The translations under genes and the position numbers were made by a program. Shown here piece by piece: positions 1-9,206 of a stretch of DNA of 64,000 nucleotides. Positions within the stretch are counted from its first letter, which is position 1, and each line of letters opens with the position of its first letter. Source of the stretch: Chloroflexia bacterium SDU3-3 (lineage in GTDB: Bacteria > Chloroflexota > Chloroflexia > Chloroflexales > Roseiflexaceae); NCBI GenBank assembly GCA_009268125.1, contig WBOU01000014.1, forward strand, positions 117,943 to 181,942, written 5' to 3'. The notes beneath the pieces are model-generated. The model had not been told where the DNA came from. It was given only the letters and a program-made list of their open reading frames with translations, and did no database searches.

Positions 1-595
1 GCACCACCACCTCGCGCTTGCCCTTGAGCCAGTCCACCAGGCGCTGCTGCGACTGGCGTATGTCCGTCCAGCAGGCGATCGGGTCGGGCTGGTCGGCGAA
101 GGTGGCGGCGTAGACAAAGTCCTCGTAGGCCCGCAGGCTCATGTCGGCATCCTGGGCGAAGGCCTCGCAGGGGTACTGCGTGATCGTCCAGCGCCAGGTG
201 CCCTCCGCCGAGCGCTGCATGCGCTTGCCGCTGCCCTGCCGCGCGGCCTTCTGGTAGATCTGCATCTTGCGCGGGTCGATGCCGGTGAGCGCGCGGGTGT
301 TGGATGGCGCGCTGATGCCGATGGTGCAGTCGACCTTCTCGGCGATGATATCCTCAAATGGCGAGATCCAGCTGAGCTGCTCGTCGCTGGCGTGCTCAAG
401 CCGCGCCTCGGTGAGGCGGCTGTCGCTCAGGGTGATCGTGGGGTTGCCGCCCGCCTTCACCACCTCGCGCACCACCTCGGTCACGAGGGGCAGCGCGATC
501 ACGTCGCCGTTGACCACCACCCAGTCGCCTGGCTTCACCGCGACGCAGTAGTTGACCAGCGTCGCCGCAAGCTTTTCCATCCGTGGGTCTGCCAT
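1..595 (-). CDS. M29-family aminopeptidase, N-terminal part (cut by window edge)
   Basis: The minus-strand frame opens with ATG at 595 (MADPRMEKLAATLVNY) and stays open to the window edge, giving about 198 codons of a family that is normally about 370-410 residues. The start VKPGDWVVVNG, followed by LVTEVVREVVKAGGNPTI, is the usual N-terminus of thermophilic M29 metallo-aminopeptidases (AmpS/aminopeptidase T), cytosolic enzymes that remove N-terminal residues from peptides using two metal ions. The metal ligands lie in the C-terminal half and are outside this window, so activity cannot be judged. It is divergent from the downstream ADP-ribosylglycohydrolase. Confidence 0.85.
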   Translation of the reverse strand, partial: MADPRMEKLAATLVNYCVAVKPGDWVVVNGDVIALPLVTEVVREVVKAGGNPTITLSDSRLTEARLEHASDEQLSWISPFEDIIAEKVDCTIGISAPSNTRALTGIDPRKMQIYQKAARQGSGKRMQRSAEGTWRWTITQYPCEAFAQDADMSLRAYEDFVYAATFADQPDPIACWTDIRQSQQRLVDWLKGKREVVV

Positions 596-735
596 TGCCT
601 TCTCCTTATTGCGCAGCGCCGCCGCACAGGGCAGCTCGGGTTCGTTCGGGTGTGATAGTACCACACTCTCTCTGCGCAGGGCAGCGCTGTGCTATCATTC
701 GTTGGGTGGAGCCTTTGAATGAGAAGGGTGACAAG

Positions 736-1578
736 ATGCTGCTGGAGCTTGCGATTGGCGACGCCTACGGCGCGGGGTTCGAGTTCGCGCCCGAGCGGGC
801 GGCGCAGAACACCTTGGAGCGCTACCTGCCGCACCCGCGCTACGCCAGCGCGCCCGGCAGCTACACCGACGACACCCAGATGAGTCTGGCCATCGCCGAG
901 GCGCTGCTCGCGGGTGGCGCGTGGGAGCCGCAGCTGCTGGCCGACCACATGCTGTCCGCATTCCGCCGCGATGTGCGCGAGGGCTATGCCGAGGGCTTCT
1001 ACCGCCTGCTGATGGGCTGCGCCAGCGGCGGCGAGCTGCTGGCGGCGCTGCGGCCCACCAGCGACAAGAACGGCGCGGCCATGCGCGCATGCCCGCTGGG
1101 CGTGCTGCCCGATGTGGCCGCCGTCCTGGCCTACAGCCGCACCCAGGCCGCCGTCACGCACGATACGCCCGGCGGCATCGCATCGGCGCAGGCCGTAGCG
1201 CTGCTGGCCCACTACTTTCTGTATCGGCGCGGGCCGAGGGCGCAGGCGGCGGCCTTTCTGGATGCGCACGTGCCGGGCTACGGCTGGGGCCAGCCCTGGG
1301 CTGGTGTGGTCTCGACCAATGGCGTGGAGACGGCGCGCGCCGCCATCGGCGTGGTGCTCTCGCGTGAGAGCATGAGCGCCATGCTGCGCGCGTGTGTGGC
1401 GCTCACTGGCGACACCGACACGGTGGCCGCGATCGCGCTGGGCGTTGCCTCCTGCTGCGAAGAGGTGACGCGCGACCTGCCCGCGCCGCTGCTGGATGGG
1501 CTGGAGCAGGGGCCGTATGGCCGCGCCTATCTAGAGCAGATCGACCGCAGGCTGCTGGCCATGGTTGTCGGGGGGTGA
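736..1578 (+). CDS. ADP-ribosylglycohydrolase (DraG/ARH) family protein
   Basis: A 280-residue protein starting at ATG 736, preceded by GAGAAGGG. The frame is open further upstream, but homology begins at MLLELAIGDAYGAGFEF. It carries the two metal-binding signatures of the family: YTDDTQMSLAIAEAL near residue 40 and TGDTDTVAAIALGVAS near residue 225, plus the KNGAAMRACPLG turn. Family members hydrolyse ADP-ribose from proteins or small molecules with two Mg2+ ions, in the cytosol. The substrate cannot be read from sequence. A second family member lies at 33929-34825. Confidence 0.88.
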   Translation: MLLELAIGDAYGAGFEFAPERAAQNTLERYLPHPRYASAPGSYTDDTQMSLAIAEALLAGGAWEPQLLADHMLSAFRRDVREGYAEGFYRLLMGCASGGELLAALRPTSDKNGAAMRACPLGVLPDVAAVLAYSRTQAAVTHDTPGGIASAQAVALLAHYFLYRRGPRAQAAAFLDAHVPGYGWGQPWAGVVSTNGVETARAAIGVVLSRESMSAMLRACVALTGDTDTVAAIALGVASCCEEVTRDLPAPLLDGLEQGPYGRAYLEQIDRRLLAMVVGG

Positions 1579-1616
1579 TCGGGGCGTGCGATCGGCGCTG
1601 GCCGCACGCCTGGGCG

Positions 1617-2825
<1,209 letters not shown>

Positions 2826-2884
2826 GGGTGCTCCTCCCTGCTAGAAGAGTCGGGTGGTGCAGCGCAGTTAGGGATGTTGGGTTG

Positions 2885-2890
2885 GTTATA
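2885..2890 (-). promoter_or_regulatory. Putative -10 box of the P450 gene
   Basis: On the minus strand this reads GCTATAAC, about 60 bp upstream of the P450 start. It matches the GCTATAmT pattern seen before many genes in this window. No clear -35 was identified. Confidence 0.4.
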
Positions 2891-2935
2891 GCAGATTGTG
2901 CAAAAATGAGCAATATACCGCTGGCAGTTGGGCAT

Positions 2936-3180
2936 GTGCACGATGCAATCATGGGCGTAAGGGCGGGTCTCGTGCCCGCCCGCGCCGTGTTGCATCGTAT
3001 GCATCCCAGGGGCGTTCGATGACGCCGATGCACGCGAAGCGGATCAGCATCGCCACGCGCCGTTATCATCGGTTGGCGCTCGATGCCTGCGGTGGGCTGC
3101 GATGGGGCGGGCACCAGACCCGCCCCTGCATCTTGGCGAGGCATTGCGATCATCGGATCGGATGCGATGTCGGCAATGGT
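2936..3180. repeat. REP-like paired hairpin element, copy 1
   Basis: The 788-bp gap between the P450 and antiporter genes holds no plausible gene. This part has two GC hairpins in inverted orientation about 150 bp apart: a left one around 2956-2979 (GGGCGGGT...GCCCGCCC) and a right one around 3106-3126 (GGGCGGGC...ACCCGCCCC). The same left-hairpin, middle, right-hairpin arrangement with shared flanks (GCACGATG, GCGATCATCGG) recurs at 30570-30800 and, decayed, at 28306-28395. It resembles bacterial REP/BIME elements. No REP-associated transposase gene is in the window. Confidence 0.7.
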
Positions 3181-3199
3181 GATCATCGGTAGTCGACCG

Positions 3200-3376
3200 C
3201 CTATTTTTGCCAAAAAAGCAGAGGAATGCCATAGAAAAATGACACATGTTGAGGGCCTCACTCCCTTCGATCCCCCAATGTTGAGCGTTCCTCTGCTGTT
3301 CTCTGGCCGCTGGTGTTCGTGCATAGAGCCAGTTTGCACGGGCAGCACCTTCGCCGGGTGGGCCGGGTGGGTAGAG
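3200..3376. repeat. Composite intergenic repeat family A, copy 1
   Basis: This shares a core of about 140 bp with the loci at 10697, 19062 and 30340: TGACAC, then a GAGGG...CCCCCAATGTTGAG stretch, then GGTGTTCGTGCATA, then GCACCTTCGCCG(C/G)(A/G)TGGGCCGGGTGGG. As at 30800-31003 it follows directly on a REP-like element, so the two form a composite block. No gene is evident in it. Confidence 0.75.
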
Positions 3377-3613
3377 TGGAGCGACGATAACGCATCATAG
3401 GCGATGTGCGTGCAGTGCCCGTTCTCAGCGATAGATAGATGCTCGTGCTTGCATTTTTGAGCTCCTTTTAGTATAGTTGCACCACAACCCAAGAGGAGGC
3501 GCGGCTCCAAGGACATCCGCGCACTGGTGGAGGCTGTCACAGAATTTGTGCTGCCTCTTTTTTGTTGCCTTTTTTGCTGGAAAGAAGTTAGGCAGTGCTA
3601 GAGGAGGTGGGTG

Positions 3614-4861
3614 ATGTCAGATTTTCTCCAGCTGGTGCTGGTGCTTGCGATCCTGATCAGCGCGACCAAGGTGGCGGGCCTGCTGAGCACGCGGATGGGC
3701 CAGCCCGCCGTGCTGGGCGAGCTGCTGGTGGGCCTGCTGCTGGGGCCGAGCCTGCTGAACGTGGTGCATCTGCCGTTTTTTACTAGCAGCCATCTGGATA
3801 CGACCATCCACGAGCTGGCCGAGTTTGGCGTGATCTTCCTGATGTTCATTGCCGGGCTGGAGATCGAGGTGGATGAGCTGCGCAAATCGGGCAAGGTAGC
3901 CTCGTTTGCCGGGGTGCTGGGCGTGCTGGTGCCGCTGGGGCTGGGCTGGGGCCTGGGCGCATTGTTTGGCTACGACACCCAGCACGCCCTGTTCATCGGC
4001 GTGCTGATGACGGCCACCAGCGTCAGCATCTCGGCGCAGACGCTGATGGAGCTGGGCGTGCTGCGCTCGCGGGTGGGCGTGGCGCTGCTAGGGGCTGCTG
4101 TGCTGGATGATGTGCTGGTCATCCTGGTGCTGTCGGTATTTCTGGCCATCGTCGGCGGCGACGGCGGGGCGATCAGCATCGTGTGGACCTTTGTGCGCAT
4201 GGTGCTGTTCCTGGGCGGCACGCTGCTGATCGGTCGGCGGCTCATCCCCTGGCTGGCCCAGCGTGTGGCCCGCTGGCCGATCAGCCAGCCGGTGGTGACG
4301 CTGGCGGTCGTGGTGGCCCTGCTGTTCGCCTGGATGGCCGAGGTGCTAGGCGGCGTGGCGGCGATCACCGGCGCTTTTCTGGTGGGCGTGCTGTTCGCGC
4401 GCACCCCCCAGCGCGGCCAGATCGAGCGTGGCATCCAGGGCCTGGCCTACGGCTTCCTCGTGCCGATCTTCTTCGCCAGCATCGGCCTGCAGACCGACGC
4501 CCGCGCGCTGGATGGCTCCATGGTGCTGTTCACCGTGCTGGCCTGCCTGGTAGCGGTCATCTCCAAGGTGGTGGGCTGCGGCCTGGGCGCGCGGCTGGGC
4601 GGCTTCCCGGCGCGCGAGTCGCTGCAGCTGGGCGTGGGCATGATCTCGCGCGGCGAGGTGGGCCTGATTGTGGCCTCGGTGGGCATCTCGGCGGGCCTGA
4701 TCGGCCAGGATATCTTCGCCATGACCGTGATCATCGTGCTGGTGACCACGCTGGTGACGCCGCTGCTGCTGCGTGCGGTGTTTGGTCGAGCGGCCTCGCC
4801 ATCTTCCAAGCAGCCGCCACGCAGCGAGGGCGCCGATACGCCGGTGCCCGCCGCCGAGTGA
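3614..4861 (+). CDS. CPA2-family cation:proton antiporter (Kef/NapA type)
   Basis: A protein of about 415 residues with some 12 hydrophobic segments. It carries the CPA2 hallmarks: MGQPAVLGELLVGLLLGP in the second helix, FGVIFLMFIAGLEIEVDEL, and AAVLDDVLVILVLS, which contains the paired acidic DD motif of electrogenic antiporters. There is no C-terminal RCK/TrkA-N domain; the tail is short and charged. It exchanges K+ or Na+ for H+ across the cytoplasmic membrane. GAGGAGGTGG sits just upstream; ATG 3614 is preferred over the adjacent GTG 3611 for spacing. The next gene, 54 bp downstream, is a PII-like protein. Confidence 0.9.
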   Translation: MSDFLQLVLVLAILISATKVAGLLSTRMGQPAVLGELLVGLLLGPSLLNVVHLPFFTSSHLDTTIHELAEFGVIFLMFIAGLEIEVDELRKSGKVASFAGVLGVLVPLGLGWGLGALFGYDTQHALFIGVLMTATSVSISAQTLMELGVLRSRVGVALLGAAVLDDVLVILVLSVFLAIVGGDGGAISIVWTFVRMVLFLGGTLLIGRRLIPWLAQRVARWPISQPVVTLAVVVALLFAWMAEVLGGVAAITGAFLVGVLFARTPQRGQIERGIQGLAYGFLVPIFFASIGLQTDARALDGSMVLFTVLACLVAVISKVVGCGLGARLGGFPARESLQLGVGMISRGEVGLIVASVGISAGLIGQDIFAMTVIIVLVTTLVTPLLLRAVFGRAASPSSKQPPRSEGADTPVPAAE

Positions 4862-4915
4862 GACTTGGTGCGGCAACCATACGTATACAGTGGTGTACTG
4901 TGAAGAGGAGAAGCT

Positions 4916-5269
4916 ATGAGCTATATGGTCTTTCTGGTGCTGCCGCAGTCCGATCTGCTCGATGCGGTGCTGGACGCGTGGCGCGGCGTGGGGGTAGAAG
5001 ACATAACGGTGCTACAGAGCAAGAGCATGATCCAGCAGACCAGCCGCTGCAACCGTGATGATCTGCCGCTGTTCCCATCGATGCACGATCTGTTCGATAA
5101 CGATGAGTTCGACCACTACACGCTGTTCTCGGTGGTGGGCAGCGAGGATCTGATCGATCGCCTGATCGCGGCGACCGAGCGCGAGGTGGGCGATCTGGAT
5201 CGGCCCGACAATGGGGTGATGTTTGCGCTGCCGGTGGTGCGCAGCAAGGGCATGCGTTTGCCGCGCTAG
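4916..5269 (+). CDS. PII/CutA-like small signalling protein (tentative)
   Basis: A 117-residue protein with GAAGAGGAG before ATG 4916. Its predicted fold order fits the trimeric PII-like ferredoxin fold: strand MVFLVLP, helix LLDAVLDAWRGVGV, strand DITVLQS, a variable loop, strand HYTLFSVVG, helix LIDRLIAATEREVG, strand NGVMFALPV. The classical GlnB T-loop and Walker-like motifs are not recognisable. Its place 54 bp behind a cation antiporter suggests an operon in which it controls the transporter, as PII-like SbtB does for SbtA. That role is inference; the fold itself is moderately supported. A strong terminator follows at 5279. Confidence 0.55.
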   Translation: MSYMVFLVLPQSDLLDAVLDAWRGVGVEDITVLQSKSMIQQTSRCNRDDLPLFPSMHDLFDNDEFDHYTLFSVVGSEDLIDRLIAATEREVGDLDRPDNGVMFALPVVRSKGMRLPR

Positions 5270-5278
5270 CGCACAGCA

Positions 5279-5313
5279 ACAGCCGCCATGGGTCGCACGC
5301 CCACGGCGGCTGT
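5279..5313. terminator. Bidirectional hairpin terminator
   Basis: ACAGCCGCC pairs perfectly with GGCGGCTGT, extended by GGG/CCC around a short loop and followed by TT. It lies between the convergent PII-like and GNAT genes, so it probably serves both. Confidence 0.75.
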
Positions 5314-5320
5314 TTGCTTC

Positions 5321-5830
5321 CTAACTAATAGGGCGGATCAGCATGATGCCGTGGTAGCCGCGCCCATGGATCTCGGGCAGCATGCCCACGGGGCTGAAGC
5401 CCTGCGCGCTCCACCACTGGTACTCGGGGCGGTTGGTGGCCTTCAGCTTCTGCAGCTCCTCGCCGATCGGGCCGAGCGGGCGCAGGTGGCAGGTGAACCC
5501 GCGCGAGCCGATGATGTAGCTCAGGTAGCGGGCCTGGCGCTCCTGCGCCCACAGCACGCACTGGTTGAGCAGCGGGGCCAGCGCGGGGCCGATGGTGTAG
5601 TGGCCGCGCTCCTCGGCCCCCAGCCCGATGATTTCGCCGATGCGGTACGTCTCGTGCCAGGTGCAGAGCACCCAGCCGGTTGGGTGGCGGCTATCATTGG
5701 TGATAGCCCAGCCGATGCCAGTGCCCAGGTGGGCGATGGCGTCATCGACCTCCCATGTGTCGGGCCGCAGCCGATGCATCAGCGCGGCGACCGCTGGGAT
5801 GTTGGCGGTGGTCAGTAGCTCGATCTGCAT
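5321..5830 (-). CDS. GNAT-fold N-acetyltransferase-like protein
   Basis: A 169-residue protein opening MQIELLTTANIPAVAALMHRL, typical of the first strand and helix of GNAT enzymes. A central WVLCTWHETYRIGEIIGL strand and the LLNQCVLWAQERQARYL helix match acetyl-CoA-binding architecture, but the R/Q-x-x-G-x-G/A pyrophosphate loop is poorly conserved. The substrate is unknown. A TATAAT box lies only about 10 bp upstream of the ATG (5840-5845), implying a very short or absent leader. It converges on the PII-like gene. Confidence 0.6.
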   Translation of the reverse strand: MQIELLTTANIPAVAALMHRLRPDTWEVDDAIAHLGTGIGWAITNDSRHPTGWVLCTWHETYRIGEIIGLGAEERGHYTIGPALAPLLNQCVLWAQERQARYLSYIIGSRGFTCHLRPLGPIGEELQKLKATNRPEYQWWSAQGFSPVGMLPEIHGRGYHGIMLIRPIS

Positions 5831-5839
5831 ATGGCGGCT

Positions 5840-5845
5840 ATTATA
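5840..5845 (-). promoter_or_regulatory. Consensus -10 box very close to a start codon
   Basis: The minus strand reads TATAAT ending 10 bp before the ATG at 5830. If used, transcription would begin at or within a few bases of the start codon, giving a leaderless mRNA. Confidence 0.5.
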
Positions 5846-5914
5846 CTACAGGGTGTCGTTAGCGCCTGCAGCGTACGCACCCATGCCAAACGGGGCCATA
5901 TGCTGCTGGGTGCG

Positions 5915-6766
5915 CTATGCCTCCACGGCCTGTTTTTCGAGCATCTCCTGCGCGGTCTTCTGCATGTATTCGGCCATGCGCTGGCGTTGGGTCTCCTTGG
6001 GCTGCACCGGGCAGTTGAGGCAGTACTCCTGGCCGGGCAGGCGGTAGCTGTAGCAGCACGAGCCGCGCCGCACAAACAGCTCGCTGTACGCGCCGTGCTG
6101 CTCACGGGCCACACCGGTCTTTCCGCGCAGCGGCGGCTGGCCCACCAGCGCGGGGATCTCGTGCTCGCTGCAGTCCTCGCGGCCGATCATCTGGGCCATC
6201 CACAGGAACAGCCCGGCCAGCCGGTCGGCGGCGTTGGCCCACAGCGCCCGCTCGCCGATGGATGTGCGGGCGCGCAGCAGCGCGATCATGGGCGGGATGT
6301 AGCTCTCGGTCAGCTGGGCCACGAAGTGCTGGCGCAGCGCCTCGGGGCTGGGCAGCGCGGCGGCGTGGGGGTGGGCGGCGGCCTGCCCGCCCGCCACGGT
6401 GGCGAATGCGCCGCGCTGGAACGCTACGGCTACGTAGTGCTCGGCTGGGCGGATGGAGAGCGCGATGTTCTCAAGGGTCAGGTCGGGGATGACCTGGCTG
6501 CTCAGGTAGCCGCCGATGGCCGCGCACATGGGCTGGGTGATGTAGAAGCTGAGGATGCTGGCGGCGGCGTAGTAGCGGTCGGGTCGCGCGGCGATCATCT
6601 GGTCGAGCAGGGCGCTGGCGGCGCTGCCCGCGCGGAAGAGGTCGGCGGCGGGCAGCCATTCCTCGCCCTGCTGGGGGCCTGCGAAGAAGTGGAAGTAGGG
6701 GTTGAGGCTGTTGATATGGGCCAGCGTGGCCTCCAGCGGCGTGGCTGTCTCGTTTTGATGTGACAT
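5915..6766 (-). CDS. FhuF-like ferric-siderophore reductase
   Basis: A 283-residue protein. The C-terminal end has RRGSCCYSYRLPGQEYCLNC, the CC-x10-C-x2-C pattern that holds the [2Fe-2S] cluster of FhuF-type siderophore-iron reductases. The N-terminal two thirds is a helical domain of the usual family size (about 250-280 residues). It would reduce Fe(III)-siderophore in the cytoplasm to release iron. No siderophore transporter is adjacent. The ATG at 6766 is followed upstream by an AT-rich stretch that probably carries the promoter. Confidence 0.85.
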   Translation of the reverse strand: MSHQNETATPLEATLAHINSLNPYFHFFAGPQQGEEWLPAADLFRAGSAASALLDQMIAARPDRYYAAASILSFYITQPMCAAIGGYLSSQVIPDLTLENIALSIRPAEHYVAVAFQRGAFATVAGGQAAAHPHAAALPSPEALRQHFVAQLTESYIPPMIALLRARTSIGERALWANAADRLAGLFLWMAQMIGREDCSEHEIPALVGQPPLRGKTGVAREQHGAYSELFVRRGSCCYSYRLPGQEYCLNCPVQPKETQRQRMAEYMQKTAQEMLEKQAVEA

Positions 6767-7027
6767 AATCAGCGTCCTTGACCAGAGCGTTCGTGCCGCT
6801 GGTTAGCATAGGCTAATATCCCCTATTTGTCAACTTAAAACTGTTGAAATAGCGGATAGCTGGATGTGCTGCCAGCCTTTCTGTATTGGTAGCGTGGACC
6901 GGTGGTATGTTGGGAGATACGCTTACCTGCAAAATAGAGGGTTTATTTCATACGCTTGTTTTTTGTATATACTGTGATCAATCGAGATAATATCTATAGA
7001 ATAAGGGCTAGTGAGCGAGAAATATTT
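6767..7027. other. AT-rich intergenic region between divergent genes
   Basis: About 260 bp that is clearly richer in A/T than its surroundings, for example around 6812-6860 and 6945-7010. It separates the divergent fhuF-like gene from the frameshifted small gene and probably holds both promoters. I see no gene or repeat in it. Confidence 0.5.
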
Positions 7028-7445
7028 GTGAATAGCGAGATTGAGACGAGCTTTATCCAAGCCTTTGTGCGCCGCGAGCGACGGGCGCGCCCGCTTCGAG
7101 CTGGCGTCGCCCGCGAGGCGCGGGGCGTTCCTGAGCCGCCTGTGCCACCAGTATGCAGATGTGCTGGATACGCGCTACCTCATAGCGCTGGAGGGGGCGA
7201 TCTCGGGGCATCGTGCCACTTTAAGCGCGCTTCTCGGCAGGGGAGCACCGCGCACATGCTATGTGCTATCGAGCATTGCCGAGCTGGATGGCCGCGAGCT
7301 GCCGCTTGCCCATGCGCTTGAGCGAGTGGTGGGCTATGGGCTGCCCAGCGTCGTGATCTGCATCGCTGGCAGGCTTGGCTATTTCGAGGCCGAGCAGGAG
7401 CACGGCCCGCCGCCGCGCTACTGGCTGGAGCGCCCGCAGATCTGA
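7028..7445 (+). pseudogene. Small conserved-type protein interrupted by an apparent frameshift
   Basis: A frame beginning with GTG 7028 reads VNSEIETSFIQAFVRRERRAR, then runs into arginine/alanine-rich nonsense. From about 7085 a different frame reads ARFELASPARRGAFLSRL and continues sensibly to a stop at 7445 (ending YWLERPQI). Removing one C from the GCGCGCCCGC run near 7084-7093 joins them into one protein of about 138 residues. GAGCGAGA lies upstream of the GTG. Either a real frameshift or a sequencing error in a GC run is possible. The function is not recognised. Confidence 0.6.
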
Positions 7446-7456
7446 GCGCTGCCGAG

Positions 7457-7501
7457 CGCACAATGCCCCGCCCAACGAAGACGTGGGCGGGGCATCGTGC
7501 G
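7457..7501. terminator. Bidirectional hairpin terminator
   Basis: An 18-bp arm CGCACAATGCCCCGCCCA pairs with TGGGCGGGGCATCGTGCG with a single mismatch and a 9-nt loop. It lies between the convergent frameshifted gene and the VWA lipoprotein gene. Confidence 0.8.
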
Positions 7502-7510
7502 TCTGGGTGC

Positions 7511-9193
7511 CTAGAAGAAAGTGGCGATGTCGCTGTAGATCTTCTCGATGGTGGTGGTGTCGTCGGGGTGGTAGCTCTTCGCGCCGGTGGCCTCGGCCAG
7601 CTGCGTGAGGATGCCCATATCGGCCCCCGCGCCAAAGCCGATAGTGAAGACCTTGATGCTGCGGCCCTCGGTGTCCTTGCGAAACTCCTGAAGCAGCGCC
7701 TCCAGCGAGCGCTGGCTCTGGGTGTCCTGCCCATCGGTCAGCACCACCACCGCGCGGATGCGGTCGCCGGGCGGCTCGGCCTGGAGCGGGGTGTAGGCCT
7801 CGCCCACCGTGTCGTAGAGCCGCGTGTCGCCCTGGGCGAACAGGCCGCCGATGGTGTCGGCCAGTTGCTGGCGCTTCGGCCCCAGCGGCGAGATCGGGCT
7901 GACCACGGTGGCCTCGGTGCTGAAGGTGGTGAGGCCGAGGCCGTCCTCGTCGTCGAGCTGGGCCATGAAGGTCTTGAGCGCGGTCTTGGCCAGCTCCATG
8001 CGGTTTTCATCCTGCATGCTGCCCGAGGTGTCCAGGACGGCCATCACATCCACGCGCTTCTTGTTTTGCTTCCAGGCCGCCTGCACGGCCTCGATCACCT
8101 CGGCGCTGGGCACCTCCAGCAGGGTCTTGGGCTGGGCGGGGTCGACGCCGTTGGCGGCGGTGATCGGCGCGCCGACCGCTAGGTTGGCATCGCCGGGGCG
8201 GAACCCGTAGGCCAGCGCCTTCTCCTGCTGGGGCCGCTCCATCAGGAACTGGAGGAAAGACTGCGCGGCGGCGCGCTGCTCGTCATCCACCCAGGGCGCG
8301 CTCAGCACGGCGTAGGGGTGGTCGCTCCAGAAGGTGCCCTCCTTGGGGTAGATCGCGACCACGGGCATGGGTTTGCTGGGGTAGCGCGTGGTATCGTAGG
8401 ACTGCACCACCAGATTTTCGTACATGACCGCTGCGGAGAGGTAGGCCGGGCCGCGCGTGAACATCTGGTTGGCGAAGAAGCCGGTGCTCTCGCCATAGTG
8501 GATGACGCCGCTCTCGACCTTGCCTAGGAACTCGGCGGTGGCGGGCTGCCGCACATCGTCGGCGGTAAGGCCGCGCGTCTTGCCTGCGGCGGCGTAGACG
8601 GTAGCCAGGATGCTGGCAATGCCGCTGTTGGAGTAGCCGGGGTGGGTGTGGCCGAACTGGAACGCGCCCCACTCGGGGTGGCCGTAGTCGGCCCAGCTCT
8701 TGCCGCTGCTGGTCATAGCCGCGATGTCGGCCCAGCCGATCGGCTGCTCGGGCCAGCCCAGCGCCTTGGCCATCGGCTGCCACATGGCGATCACCACGGG
8801 GCTGAGCACCAGCGCGGTGGGGCTGCCCTCCACCAGCTTTGCGCCGCTGTGCGATGCGGCCCAGCGCTCGTTGGCCACGGGGATGAGCACACCGCTGGCC
8901 GGGCTCCAGATCGTAGGCTGGGCCGCGCCGCTGAGGATCTGCTCCATCGACTCGGCGGAGCCAAGCGGGGTGGCACTGACGTAGATCGGCCTGCCGCTGG
9001 TTGATTGTACCTGCTGGCTGTTGAACTGCTGGGTGACATCCTCCATCCAGGCCTGCTTCTCGCTGCCGTAGAACATGGTGATCGTTAGGGCGTTGCTCGG
9101 CGGGGCATCGCCCGCCGCTCCGCCGCTGCTGCCGCCGCACCCGGCTAGGCTGGCCAGCAGCAAGGCGCACAGCCAGTGTTGCAATGTTCGCAT
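7511..9193 (-). CDS. Lipoprotein with solute-binding domain fused to VWA domain
   Basis: About 560 residues starting at ATG 9193, preceded by GGGAG; a longer frame exists but the signal peptide begins here (MRTLQHWLCALLLASLAGCG, lipobox LAGC). Residues up to about 330 resemble a type-I extracellular solute-binding protein (ITMFYGSEKQAWMEDV...). Residues about 380-560 form a von Willebrand A domain with a complete MIDAS DTSGSM, a downstream T, and VVVLTDGQDT. It should be anchored outside the membrane and bind metal and a ligand. It lies 13 bp behind a paralogue that lacks the VWA part. No ABC permease is linked, so transport is unlikely to be its only role. Confidence 0.85.
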   Translation of the reverse strand: MRTLQHWLCALLLASLAGCGGSSGGAAGDAPPSNALTITMFYGSEKQAWMEDVTQQFNSQQVQSTSGRPIYVSATPLGSAESMEQILSGAAQPTIWSPASGVLIPVANERWAASHSGAKLVEGSPTALVLSPVVIAMWQPMAKALGWPEQPIGWADIAAMTSSGKSWADYGHPEWGAFQFGHTHPGYSNSGIASILATVYAAAGKTRGLTADDVRQPATAEFLGKVESGVIHYGESTGFFANQMFTRGPAYLSAAVMYENLVVQSYDTTRYPSKPMPVVAIYPKEGTFWSDHPYAVLSAPWVDDEQRAAAQSFLQFLMERPQQEKALAYGFRPGDANLAVGAPITAANGVDPAQPKTLLEVPSAEVIEAVQAAWKQNKKRVDVMAVLDTSGSMQDENRMELAKTALKTFMAQLDDEDGLGLTTFSTEATVVSPISPLGPKRQQLADTIGGLFAQGDTRLYDTVGEAYTPLQAEPPGDRIRAVVVLTDGQDTQSQRSLEALLQEFRKDTEGRSIKVFTIGFGAGADMGILTQLAEATGAKSYHPDDTTTIEKIYSDIATFF

Positions 9194-9206
9194 ATTGGTG
9201 CTCCCT

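Noticed and set aside
5831..6763. Open frame of 310 codons antisense to the FhuF-like gene
   Set aside because: H/A/G/V-rich shadow of the real gene, which has the CC-x10-C-x2-C motif on the other strand.
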